Source of the DNA: Bacteroidales bacterium F22
GTDB lineage: Bacteria > Bacteroidota > Bacteroidia > Bacteroidales > Bacteroidaceae
Reading direction: 5' to 3'
Length of the DNA stretch: 64,000 nt
Assembly (NCBI GenBank): GCA_029541985.1
Contig: CP095414.1
Coordinates: 1,364,001-1,428,000, forward strand
Shown: positions 44,374 through 53,473 of the stretch, one piece after another
How positions within the stretch are numbered: the stretch's first letter is position 1
How the letters are laid out: each line of letters begins with the position of its first letter
The notes under the pieces: model-generated
What the model saw: only the letters and a program-made list of their open reading frames with translations
Databases searched by the model: none
What the model was told of the DNA's origin: nothing
Position numbers and translations under genes: made by a program

Positions 44374-46092
44374 ATGAAAAGATTTCGATTTGCTTTAACC
44401 ATCATGTTAATCATTTTTACGACAATCAGTTGTAGTGATTCATTTTTAGAACAAAACCCTACGGGGGTTGCAGATGATGATTTTGTAGTCAGTCAACCAG
44501 AAGCACTTGTCACAGCTGCGTATGCTAGCATAGGAAACGACCATTACTTTTATCCATTTGACCTTTGGCCATTCGGAAATTGCCGTTCTGACGATGCAAA
44601 AAAAGGGGGACGTGACGAGAATGATTGTGACAACTTTCATTACCTTGAGATTTCAGAAGGAGTCAATTCAACTACTGGTGGACTAGATGAACTCTGGTAC
44701 CAACTATACATAGGTGTAGCAAGATGCAATGCTGCTCTTGCTTCACTCGAAGACGAACAAAATGCAGATTATAGTAAGAAAGAAGTGGAAATCGGTGAGA
44801 TGAAATTTCTTCGTGCACATTTCTATTATAAATTAAAGATTTTATTTAAGTTCGTCCCATTTGTAGATGAAACAATCAAGAAAGAAGATTACATAAAAGT
44901 AGGAAACCGTGTTTATTCTGATGATGAACTCTGGAGTAAAATATCAGATGACTTGGAAGCTGCTTATGCTATACTTCCAGAGACTCAAAGTGAAGTGGCC
45001 CGTCCTACCAAATATGCAGCAGCAGCTTACCTTGCTAAAGTATATGCTTGGAGAGCTTATCCAGAAGGAGATGAGACCAACACCTTCACTGGTGAGATTA
45101 ATACTGAATACATGCAGAAGGTATTGGACTATGCAACGATAGTAACTAACAGTAATCAATATGACTTGCAACCTGACTTCGCTTCAAATTTCTTACCAAA
45201 TGCTGATGGTGGGATAGAAAATGGAATCGAAAGTATATGGTCTATACAATATTCAGACAATGACGGGACCCAATTTGGGCGTTTGAATTGGGGAGATGCT
45301 TTGAACTGGCCTCAAGGTTGTGGAGGATGTGATTTTCACAAACCGAGTCAAGACTTAGTCAATGTATATAAGACAAAGAATGGACTACCTATGTTTGACG
45401 ATTATTTTGAGACTGATTATAACTACGCCACAAAAAACAATGACGTAGACCCTAGATTGTATCACACAGTAGCGATGCCTGGCTATCCTTACAAATATGA
45501 CACAGATACCATCTATTCTAAAAGCTGGATTCGTAATAGTATAATTTATGGTGATTATGCATCACTCAAAGAATGTGTATCTCCAAATAGTTCAAAATAT
45601 ATTCATGTAGACCCTTTCTATGCTACTTCTACAAATAGGATTGAACTTCGCTACGCAGATATCTTGTTATTAAAAGCAGAAGCGGAAGTAGAACTAAACA
45701 AGAATCTCGATGATGCAAGAACCATTGTCAATAAGATTCGTTCACGTGCTGGAGATACTAGTACTATGAGCCTTATCAAAGATTGGGCAACAAATTGCAA
45801 CATTTCTACCTATCCCTCTGATGGATGGACTCAGGACTATGCTCGTCGAGCTGTTCGCTGGGAACGCAGATTGGAATTTGCGATGGAAGGTCAACGTTTT
45901 TTTGATCTCGTTCGTTGGGGAATAGCAAAAGAAGTACTCACACCATTCTATGCAAGAGAATCAAGCATCTCGCCCTATTATTCGAATGCTAAATTTGATA
46001 CAGACCATGACGAATACTGCCCTATACCTTATAATCAAATACAATTTTCAGGTGGTACAGACGGAATCTATTCTCAAAACATTGGCTATTAA
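44374..46092 (+). CDS. susD: SusD/RagB-family surface glycan-binding lipoprotein
   Basis: 572 aa with a lipoprotein signal (lipobox TISCS) followed by the SusD start FLEQNPTG. Tetratricopeptide-type helical parts (FLRAHFYYKLKILF) and the C-terminal RagB/SusD motif RWERRLEFAMEGQRFFDLVRWG are typical. It caps SusC and binds the glycan on the cell surface. It is followed by a hairpin without T run, so GH32 and later genes may be expressed at a lower level. Confidence 0.95.
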   Translation: MKRFRFALTIMLIIFTTISCSDSFLEQNPTGVADDDFVVSQPEALVTAAYASIGNDHYFYPFDLWPFGNCRSDDAKKGGRDENDCDNFHYLEISEGVNSTTGGLDELWYQLYIGVARCNAALASLEDEQNADYSKKEVEIGEMKFLRAHFYYKLKILFKFVPFVDETIKKEDYIKVGNRVYSDDELWSKISDDLEAAYAILPETQSEVARPTKYAAAAYLAKVYAWRAYPEGDETNTFTGEINTEYMQKVLDYATIVTNSNQYDLQPDFASNFLPNADGGIENGIESIWSIQYSDNDGTQFGRLNWGDALNWPQGCGGCDFHKPSQDLVNVYKTKNGLPMFDDYFETDYNYATKNNDVDPRLYHTVAMPGYPYKYDTDTIYSKSWIRNSIIYGDYASLKECVSPNSSKYIHVDPFYATSTNRIELRYADILLLKAEAEVELNKNLDDARTIVNKIRSRAGDTSTMSLIKDWATNCNISTYPSDGWTQDYARRAVRWERRLEFAMEGQRFFDLVRWGIAKEVLTPFYARESSISPYYSNAKFDTDHDEYCPIPYNQIQFSGGTDGIYSQNIGY

Positions 46093-46110
46093 TCATTGAA
46101 AAGAACAAGT

Positions 46111-46146
46111 GTAAAAGAGTGATAGACTACAAAATCACTCTTTTAC
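46111..46146 (+). other. Intergenic hairpin between susD and the GH32 gene
   Basis: Perfect 13-bp arms (46111-46123, GTAAAAGAGTGAT; 46134-46146) with a 10-base loop and no following T run. It is likely an RNA-stability element protecting susC-susD mRNA rather than a terminator. Confidence 0.6.
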
Positions 46147-46174
46147 CTTAATCTTATCTTTAATAACAAACACT

Positions 46175-47962
46175 ATGAAAACAAAGTTCTTGGCTAGCCT
46201 TAGATTATTCATTTGCGCCCTAGCTATATCAGTCATTGCTCCAGTATTTGGACGCACGAATCAGCCAATCATAAAAGATTTGGGGGATGGAAATCATATG
46301 CTATCAACTCAAGTGACAAACAACTACTTACTACTACCCATCCAAGAGTCGGCTCCTGAGAGTACGATGCAGTTACTAATAAACAATCATCAAATAGAAA
46401 GACATACTATCCGATTGGCCATAGACAAGATTGATTATTTTGTCCCTGTAAATTTGAAAGATTATCAAGACAGACACCTCGTGGTGCGTTTCTTGCATGC
46501 GCCTACGACTTCTCTGTCATGGAACAACATCACACTTTCAGATACCTTCGACAAGACAAACAAAGAAAAGACATGGCGTCCAATATATCATTTCACTCCC
46601 AATCATGGTTGGATGAATGACCCCAACGGTATGTTTTACAATAAAGGAGTCTATCATCTTTATTTCCAATATAATCCCTATGCTTCAGTATGGGGAAATA
46701 TGCATTGGGGACATGCTACAAGTACTGATTTATGCCATTGGAAACAATTGCCGATAGCAATCTTTCCAGACGATATGGGTACCATCTTTAGTGGCAGTTG
46801 TGTCGTCGACCATAACAACACATCCGGATTAGGAGCTGGTACAATCTTCGCCTTTTACACCTCGACTGGAGTACGTCAAAAGCAATGCATGGCATACAGC
46901 ACAGATGAAGGTATGACATTTACAAAATATGAAAAGAATCCAATAGTAACTTCTACAGCCACTGATTTTCGAGATCCCAAAGTAGTTTGGTATGCTCCTG
47001 AAAAGAAATGGATCATGCTTGTAGCTACAGGACAATATATTTCATTTTATACTTCAAAAAATCTAAAAGACTGGACTTATAGTAGTCAATTTGGGTTCGG
47101 TGAAGGAAATCATGCTGGCGTATGGGAATGTCCTGACTTGATTGAATTGCCTATCCAAGGCAGCAAGAAGACTAAATGGGTCCTTCTAGTAAACATCAAT
47201 CCAGGTGGTCCGTTTGGAGGGTCAGCCACTCAATACTTTGTGGGACAGTTTGATGGTTCTACATTTATTAATGACGATTCTACAGAAACAAAATGGTTAG
47301 ACCATGGTAAAGACCATTATGCGACAGCGACATGGAACAATGCTCCTAATCATCGGGTCATCGCATTATCATGGATGAGTAATTGGGAATACGGGACACA
47401 CGTACCAACCATGCAATATAGAAGTGCCATGACCGTGCCACGTACCCTTTCGCTATTTCGACAAGGGGGAGACTATTATGTAAGCAATTCTCCAGTAGAG
47501 GAATTAAGCAAGATACGGCAGCACAAGAAAGACTTTGATTGGATTACTGTTAGTCACACACGCACAAAAAAGCTACCAAATAATCAAGGAGCTTACGAAC
47601 TCATACTGACAATCAAACCGAACAAGACGAAAGACATCTCCTTTTCATTGAACAATAAAGACGGAGAAAAAGTCGTTTTCACTTACCAATTCGAGAAAGG
47701 AAAATTCAGTATTGACCGTCGTTTTAGCGGAATAGTTGATTTTAGCAGAAAATTTGCAACAGTCACTTCGATAGCTATTTCAGAAGCAGCAACATATACT
47801 CTTCATATATACATAGACAAATCAAGCATAGAGACTTTTGATGGAGAAGGTAAATGGTCCATGACTAACTTAGTCTTTCCAAAATCACCTTATACTCACT
47901 TGAGTTTCGATGCCGCCGATAGCAGCTATCGCGTACACCCGATATATTATACTCTAAACTGA
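46175..47962 (+). CDS. GH32 fructan hydrolase (exo-inulinase/levanase type)
   Basis: 595 aa with a cleavable signal peptide (VFG-RT) and no lipobox, so probably periplasmic. Residues ~30-125 form the N-terminal beta domain often called DUF4980. The five-bladed propeller follows with the full catalytic set: nucleophile D149 in WMNDPNG, D267 in RDP, and acid/base E318 in WECPD. The C-terminal beta-sandwich (SSIETFDGEG) is complete. The enzyme cleaves beta-fructosidic bonds, releasing fructose in the periplasm. Levan versus inulin preference cannot be read from sequence. It is in one operon with the permease (18 bp) and fructokinase. Confidence 0.93.
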   Translation: MKTKFLASLRLFICALAISVIAPVFGRTNQPIIKDLGDGNHMLSTQVTNNYLLLPIQESAPESTMQLLINNHQIERHTIRLAIDKIDYFVPVNLKDYQDRHLVVRFLHAPTTSLSWNNITLSDTFDKTNKEKTWRPIYHFTPNHGWMNDPNGMFYNKGVYHLYFQYNPYASVWGNMHWGHATSTDLCHWKQLPIAIFPDDMGTIFSGSCVVDHNNTSGLGAGTIFAFYTSTGVRQKQCMAYSTDEGMTFTKYEKNPIVTSTATDFRDPKVVWYAPEKKWIMLVATGQYISFYTSKNLKDWTYSSQFGFGEGNHAGVWECPDLIELPIQGSKKTKWVLLVNINPGGPFGGSATQYFVGQFDGSTFINDDSTETKWLDHGKDHYATATWNNAPNHRVIALSWMSNWEYGTHVPTMQYRSAMTVPRTLSLFRQGGDYYVSNSPVEELSKIRQHKKDFDWITVSHTRTKKLPNNQGAYELILTIKPNKTKDISFSLNNKDGEKVVFTYQFEKGKFSIDRRFSGIVDFSRKFATVTSIAISEAATYTLHIYIDKSSIETFDGEGKWSMTNLVFPKSPYTHLSFDAADSSYRVHPIYYTLN

Positions 47963-47980
47963 TAATTACAACAGATTGTT

Positions 47981-49132
47981 ATGTCAAAATCAAAATTGAA
48001 TTACCTTAAGTTAGCACCTATTATGCTAACTTTCGTCACCATGGGATTTGTGGATTTAGTAGGTATTGCCACAAACTATGTAAAGGCAGATTTCAACCTT
48101 ACCGATAGTGTAGCAAATTTGCTTCCATCTATGGTTTTCTTCTGGTTTCTAATTTTTTCTATTCCTACAGGGATGCTAATGAACCATATAGGGAGGAGAA
48201 AAACGGTCATACTGAGTTTGGTGGTCACAGCCGTCTCACTCGTCATTCCTATGATTACCTATGATTACACCATGATGCTTGTCTCCTTTTCATTCCTAGG
48301 TATTGGTAATGCCTTGATGCAAGTATCGTTGAACCCATTGATTTCAAATTTGATTTCAGGTGACATGCTAGCTAGTACATTGACCTTTGGTCAATTTGTA
48401 AAAGCCATAGCTAGTTTCATGGCACCTATCATTGCAGCTTGGGCCACACTCATGTTTGGTGATTGGAAATTGCTATATCCTATCTTTCTGTTAATCACCA
48501 TCATGGCTTTTATCTGGCTCTACTTGACTCAGATAGAAGAAGAGCCCATCACAGGTAGGCCTTCGACATTTAAGCAATGTATCTCACTACTAAACAAACG
48601 ATTTATATTCTTTTGTTTTCTAGGTATCATTTGTCATGTAGGTATCGATGTAGGAACGAATGTGACTGCCCCTAAGATATTAATAGAACGATTAGGATTA
48701 GACTTATCCACAGCCGGCTATGCGACAAGTATCTATTTTTTATTCAGAACCATCGGCTGTCTTACTGGAAGTTTCATTCTAGCTCATTGGTCGTCAAAAA
48801 AGTTCTTTACCATAAGTGTTTTGATGCTGTTATTAGGAATCGTAGGATTACTTTTCGCCCAAACTCAATGGATGATTTATGCTTGTGTCGGTCTGATAGG
48901 ATATGGCAATTCAAACGTCTTTTCTATCGTCTACTCACAAGCTTTACTCTACATACCGACAAAGAGTAATGAAGTTTCAGGCTTGATGATTATGGGATTG
49001 TTTGGTGGTACCATCTTCCCTCTATTGATGGGATTTGCATCAGATGCTTTGATGTCCCAGCAAGGGGCAATAATGATACTACTGATAGGAGGGATCTACT
49101 TGGTCACTTTAATACGGAAAATTAAACATTAA
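47981..49132 (+). CDS. MFS monosaccharide (fructose) permease
   Basis: 383 aa with about 12 membrane helices and an MFS loop motif (MNHIGRRKTVI), close to the fucose/hexose-proton symporter type used in Bacteroides fructan loci. Its position between GH32 and fructokinase indicates uptake of free fructose across the inner membrane. The gap to fructokinase is 12 bp. Confidence 0.88.
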   Translation: MSKSKLNYLKLAPIMLTFVTMGFVDLVGIATNYVKADFNLTDSVANLLPSMVFFWFLIFSIPTGMLMNHIGRRKTVILSLVVTAVSLVIPMITYDYTMMLVSFSFLGIGNALMQVSLNPLISNLISGDMLASTLTFGQFVKAIASFMAPIIAAWATLMFGDWKLLYPIFLLITIMAFIWLYLTQIEEEPITGRPSTFKQCISLLNKRFIFFCFLGIICHVGIDVGTNVTAPKILIERLGLDLSTAGYATSIYFLFRTIGCLTGSFILAHWSSKKFFTISVLMLLLGIVGLLFAQTQWMIYACVGLIGYGNSNVFSIVYSQALLYIPTKSNEVSGLMIMGLFGGTIFPLLMGFASDALMSQQGAIMILLIGGIYLVTLIRKIKH

Positions 49133-49144
49133 TTAAATAGAAAG

Positions 49145-50056
49145 ATGAAAAAGAAAAACGAAGTTGTTGTTGGGTTGGGAGAAGTCCTTTGGGATTGTCT
49201 TCCTAGTGGAAAACAATTAGGTGGTGCCCCAGCAAATTTTGCCTATCATGTATCTCAGTTGGGACATCAAGCTTGCATGGTGAGTGCAGTAGGCAATGAC
49301 GATTTAGGAGACCAGACATTGAAAAGCTTTGACAAGAAAGAACTACCTTATACCGTTTCCAAAGTTAATTATCCCACAGGAACGGTTCAGGTCACATTAT
49401 CTGGCGCAGGGATTCCCGAATATGAGATTAAACAAAATGTCGCATGGGATAACATTCCTTTTACCCCAGAACTCGAAGAACTAGCCCACCGTACAATTGC
49501 TGTTTCATACGGTTCATTAGCTCAACGTAGTGAAGTTAGCCGATCCACAATCACTCAATTTCTAGAAGCGATGCCACATCGTGAAGATGTACTTAAGATC
49601 TTTGACATCAATCTTCGTCAAACATTTTACACCAAAGAAATAATAGAAGATTCCCTACAGCGATGCAACATCTTGAAGATAAATGACGAAGAATTATACA
49701 CGATTGGGCAATTACTTGATTTACCTCGCCTAGACATGGAAGATTCGTGCATGACATTGATTAAGATGTACCATCTTAAGATGGTGATATTGACCTGTGG
49801 AACCAAAGGAAGTTATGTTTTTACCCAAGAGCTCATTTCATTCAAGGAGACACCAATAGTGACAGTAGCTGATACCGTAGGTGCAGGAGATTCCTTTTCG
49901 GCAGCCTTCTGTTCCGCATTATTATCGGGAGCGAGCATCCCAGATGCTCATCAATTAGCAGTCAACATATCAGCTTTTATATGTACTCAAAAAGGTGCCA
50001 TGCCTATTTTGCCAAGGTCCATGCGACCACGATTAGAAAAGGAAACATGCATATAG
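49145..50056 (+). CDS. Fructokinase (PfkB family)
   Basis: 303 aa. The PfkB signatures are present: substrate-side GGAPANFAYHVSQLG at 26-40 and the ATP-side DTVGAGDSFSAAF with catalytic base D249. The early motif GEVLWDCLPSG is typical of bacterial fructokinases. It phosphorylates imported fructose to fructose-6-phosphate for glycolysis. It is the last metabolic gene of the locus, followed by the regulator with its own promoter. Confidence 0.93.
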   Translation: MKKKNEVVVGLGEVLWDCLPSGKQLGGAPANFAYHVSQLGHQACMVSAVGNDDLGDQTLKSFDKKELPYTVSKVNYPTGTVQVTLSGAGIPEYEIKQNVAWDNIPFTPELEELAHRTIAVSYGSLAQRSEVSRSTITQFLEAMPHREDVLKIFDINLRQTFYTKEIIEDSLQRCNILKINDEELYTIGQLLDLPRLDMEDSCMTLIKMYHLKMVILTCGTKGSYVFTQELISFKETPIVTVADTVGAGDSFSAAFCSALLSGASIPDAHQLAVNISAFICTQKGAMPILPRSMRPRLEKETCI

Positions 50057-50130
50057 CAGATAAAATGGGAAAATAGTTTGGACTATCCCTTATTCTAAAG
50101 TTAGATAATCTATTTTATACAAAGTTTTTT

Positions 50131-50138
50131 TATCTTTG
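50131..50138 (+). promoter_or_regulatory. -7 box of the HTCS promoter
   Basis: TATCTTTG, 39 bp before the ATG at 50178; the -33 is not clear. Confidence 0.55.
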
Positions 50139-50177
50139 CTAAGCTAGAGAATAGCAAACAATAAACCAAACAAAGCT

Positions 50178-52937
50178 ATGTTTAAACACCCAATACCTTA
50201 TATATCTAATTTAGTTGGGGGATTATTCCTTACTTTTCTTATTTGCAGTTGTAGTCAACAGTCAGCACATCGTACCTATGTGGTGGCGCTTTCTCAATGT
50301 TCGCTAGATGATGTATGGCGAAAAAGCATGCTTCGTGAACTTAAAATAGAATTTGAACCCTATGATAGCATCCAGCTCATCGTAAAGGGAGCAGATAACA
50401 GAAGTGATTTACAGATTCGACAGATTGACTCTTTGATTAATCAGCAAGTCGATTTGTTAATCATTTCTCCTTTGACAGGTAAAGAACTCACTCCTATAGC
50501 CACAAAAGCCTATCAAAGAGGTATTCCTACGATTATCACTGACAGAAAGATAGAAGGAGACCAGTTCAACTGTTTCATCGGAGCAGATAACTATGCTATT
50601 GGTTTAAATGCAGGCAATTATGTAGTACAAAATGCAAGGTCAGGAGCGCACGTATTAGAGGTCGTAGGACTGCATTCATCTTCTCCAGCCACAGAAAGAA
50701 ATGCAGGATTTCGGCAAGCACTAACCAGTCGTCCAGACATCAAACTGACAACAAGAAAAGGAGATTGGATATATCAAAACACCAAAGAGATGCTTGCTAG
50801 AGATACCACTATCAACAATATAGATATGGTCTTTTGTCACAACGACATGATGGCCATAGCAGCTTATGAAGTCCTTCATGACACAGTATCTGCTAGGAAT
50901 AGTTCCACCCAATTTATAGGCGTTGATGCTGCTCCAGGAGCTGGCTTAGAAGCTGTTGCAGATGGAAAAATCAAAGTATCCTTTCGCTATCCTACAGGAG
51001 CACATGCAATCGTCCAGACAGCTCTGAAACTATTATCAGGACAGGAAGTCTCAAAAAACATTCGTTTAGAGTCATCTTTAGTCGATGCTCCAATAGCCCG
51101 AAGTTTATTGACTCAATCAGGTGAGACAGACCGTTATCAGAAACGAATTGTCTGGCAGAAAAATCACTTAGAAGATTTAAAAAATCGATTTTCTTTTTTA
51201 CGAAACACCACACTAATTATTGTCATCTTATTCGTAATCGTTGCCGTGATGCTCATTTATGTATGGCGTATGAATCGTCGTATACGATATTTCAATCATG
51301 AGTTATCGATAAAGAACAAACATGAACAAGAACAGAATAAGAAACTGATAGCCCTGAACACACAAGTACAACATGCAACAGCCCAGAAGCTCCAATTCTT
51401 CACAAATATATCGCACGAGATTCGCACCCCACTGACTTTAATCATCGGTCCTCTGAACAGACTCATTCGTTTGATGGCGGATAGTCCCCTATTGCCAGAC
51501 TTGGATATTATGCACAAAAATACCCTCCGTCTGCTCCGAATGATTAATCAGGTATTAGACTTTCGTCGTCTTGAGAATGACAAACAAGAGATTCAAGTCG
51601 AAGAAATTGACTTAGTCGAATTTATACCAGAGATCATGAGTTACTTTGAGCATCTAGCCAAAGTAAGAAAAATCAATTATACCTTCGAGAAAAAAGAAGT
51701 CTCTTATAAAGTTTGGATAGATAGAGACCTAATAGAAAAAGTAATCGTAAATCTTCTATCCAATGCCTTCAAATTCACCCCAGAAGAGGGCAGCATAAAC
51801 ATCTGTCTATATAGAGAAAAAACGTTCATCTGTTTGAAGGTTTCAGATAGTGGTATCGGTATAGAAAAAGATAAATTGCCCCATCTTTTCGAACGATTTT
51901 ATACAGACAACACCTCTTCAGCAACGAGTTCTGGTATAGGACTCTATCTTGTCCAGCAATATATGAAACTCCATGGAGGAACAGTCGATGTCACAAGTGA
52001 AAAAGACAAAGGAACGACTTTATTACTCAACTTTAGAATAGGAAAAGAACATCTTTTGGGGCCTCATATTCATGAAGTCAATATCAATATGCACTCCTAT
52101 GTAGAAACAGTCCTTGATGATAAGATAGAGGAGAAACTAATCCATCATGAATACCCATACACTATCTTGATAGTAGATGATGATAACGACATGCTAGAAT
52201 ATCTAGAACATGAATTAAAAGAAAATTTCACTCTTCTACTAGCACATAATGGACAAGAAGCTTTTGAAATTCTAAAAAAAGAAGAAGACATATCGCTAAT
52301 TCTGAGCGATGTAATGATGCCAAAGATGAATGGTTTCGAACTGTGTAAGAAAGTGAAAGAAAATGCAGAAACCAGCCATATTGTCGTCGTACTACTTACT
52401 GCACTTAGTAATATACGTCAACAAATTTATGGAGTCGTTGGCGGAGCTGACACCTATGTATGCAAGCCTTTTCACATAAACTATCTCAAGATAAAGATCA
52501 TCCGCTTGTTAGAAGAAAGAACTAGGATGCGTGATGAGTTGCAGAAACGGATAGACCAAGGAGAGATGAAGCCACTTTATAAGATAGATAAAGCTGGCAT
52601 AGACGATGTCTTTCTAAAAAGGTTTATGGACCACCTAGAAGAAGTCTATCAAAAAGAAGATTATAACATAGAACAATTGAGTATCGACCTAAATATATCA
52701 CGTGGGCATCTCTATCGCAAGATGAAAACGCTCACAGGACATGCACCAGTGGAATTGTTACGAAACTTTCGCCTAAGCAAAGGAGCTGAACTCTTGACAC
52801 AAAGAGATTGTAATGTCAACGAAATAGCCTATAAGATTGGGTTTTCTTCCCCAGCATACTTTTCAAAATGCTTCAAAGCAGTCTATAAAATGAATCCTAG
52901 TGAATATGCTAAGAAAAGTTCATGCCCTCATGCTTAA
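50178..52937 (+). CDS. Hybrid two-component system regulator with periplasmic sugar-binding sensor
   Basis: 919 aa one-protein signalling system. The N-terminal hydrophobic segment ends with a lipobox-like LICSC (Cys ~23 or 25). Residues ~33-310 form a ribose/fructose-type periplasmic binding domain (Peripla_BP_4). A membrane helix lies at ~344-363. The HisKA domain carries H413 (SHEIRTPLT), followed by HATPase (~510-630), a receiver (~655-770; SDVMMPKMNG) and an AraC-type DNA-binding domain (~810-915; GFSSPAYFSKCFK). The architecture matches the fructose-sensing HTCS of the Bacteroides thetaiotaomicron fructan locus (BT1754 type). It likely senses fructose and activates susC-susD. Confidence 0.94.
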   Translation: MFKHPIPYISNLVGGLFLTFLICSCSQQSAHRTYVVALSQCSLDDVWRKSMLRELKIEFEPYDSIQLIVKGADNRSDLQIRQIDSLINQQVDLLIISPLTGKELTPIATKAYQRGIPTIITDRKIEGDQFNCFIGADNYAIGLNAGNYVVQNARSGAHVLEVVGLHSSSPATERNAGFRQALTSRPDIKLTTRKGDWIYQNTKEMLARDTTINNIDMVFCHNDMMAIAAYEVLHDTVSARNSSTQFIGVDAAPGAGLEAVADGKIKVSFRYPTGAHAIVQTALKLLSGQEVSKNIRLESSLVDAPIARSLLTQSGETDRYQKRIVWQKNHLEDLKNRFSFLRNTTLIIVILFVIVAVMLIYVWRMNRRIRYFNHELSIKNKHEQEQNKKLIALNTQVQHATAQKLQFFTNISHEIRTPLTLIIGPLNRLIRLMADSPLLPDLDIMHKNTLRLLRMINQVLDFRRLENDKQEIQVEEIDLVEFIPEIMSYFEHLAKVRKINYTFEKKEVSYKVWIDRDLIEKVIVNLLSNAFKFTPEEGSINICLYREKTFICLKVSDSGIGIEKDKLPHLFERFYTDNTSSATSSGIGLYLVQQYMKLHGGTVDVTSEKDKGTTLLLNFRIGKEHLLGPHIHEVNINMHSYVETVLDDKIEEKLIHHEYPYTILIVDDDNDMLEYLEHELKENFTLLLAHNGQEAFEILKKEEDISLILSDVMMPKMNGFELCKKVKENAETSHIVVVLLTALSNIRQQIYGVVGGADTYVCKPFHINYLKIKIIRLLEERTRMRDELQKRIDQGEMKPLYKIDKAGIDDVFLKRFMDHLEEVYQKEDYNIEQLSIDLNISRGHLYRKMKTLTGHAPVELLRNFRLSKGAELLTQRDCNVNEIAYKIGFSSPAYFSKCFKAVYKMNPSEYAKKSSCPHA

Positions 52938-52957
52938 AGTAGACGACAGTGTGCTAA

Positions 52958-53308
52958 TTACAGAAAATCATTCTTACCCATCAGAAGCGATACGCCGCCA
53001 AGTACAGCAAAAAACAAAGCCCTCACAGTTAGCGTCGTCGAATAAGTACCAGCAATAATATAATTGTAGGCATCGCCACCTACATAGCGTTGATCCATCC
53101 CAGTAGGGTATTCTGTAAATATCTTTGCTTGTGTTTCGAGATAAGCATTGGCCTTAAAAAGATAAGCAAAAGCAAAAAGGAGAAAAATAATCCCACCTAA
53201 GTACCACATCCAATTAAAGGAGATAGGTCCAGCCTCAACAAATTCTAATTTATCCTCTTCAGGAGAATTAACCTCAGATACCGTTTCTTTCATCATGTCT
53301 TGTTCCAT
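52958..53308 (-). CDS. Small two-helix membrane protein
   Basis: 116 aa; start at the ATG at 53308 (MEQDMMKE...), 27 bp after a -7 box. An acidic cytosolic-type N-terminus is followed by GPISFNWMWYLGGIIFLLFAFAYLF as first membrane helix, a ~40-residue loop (YLETQAKIFTEYPTGMDQRYVGGDAYNYI), and a second helix. I do not recognise the family. It is convergent with the HTCS gene (only 20 bp between stops) and divergent from the WYL regulator, which may control it. Confidence 0.7.
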   Translation of the reverse strand: MEQDMMKETVSEVNSPEEDKLEFVEAGPISFNWMWYLGGIIFLLFAFAYLFKANAYLETQAKIFTEYPTGMDQRYVGGDAYNYIIAGTYSTTLTVRALFFAVLGGVSLLMGKNDFL

Positions 53309-53335
53309 TTTCTTAAGTTTAATAAGTTTATGATG

Positions 53336-53371
53336 CAAAAGTATGCCTCAAGTATGCAGTATACGTGCATA
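53336..53371 (-). promoter_or_regulatory. Promoter and inverted-repeat operator of the small membrane protein
   Basis: -7 box TACTTTTG on the minus strand (53343-53336). The inverted repeat TATGCA-N7-TGCATA (53353-53371), with an inner GTATAC palindrome, covers the -33 region. It lies between this gene and the divergent WYL regulator gene. Confidence 0.6.
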
Positions 53372-53461
53372 ATACATTTAAATTCACTTTGACTTGTCTT
53401 TTTTTCTTAAATTTGGCTCAATTCCTATAACTTTATATAGTTATTTCCCAATTTTTCTAAT

Positions 53462-53469
53462 TATATTTG
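53462..53469 (+). promoter_or_regulatory. -7 box abutting the start codon of the WYL gene
   Basis: TATATTTG ends 4 nt before the ATG at 53474, the same distance as for the gene at 40975. It suggests a leaderless or nearly leaderless mRNA. Confidence 0.55.
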
Positions 53470-53473
53470 CGAT

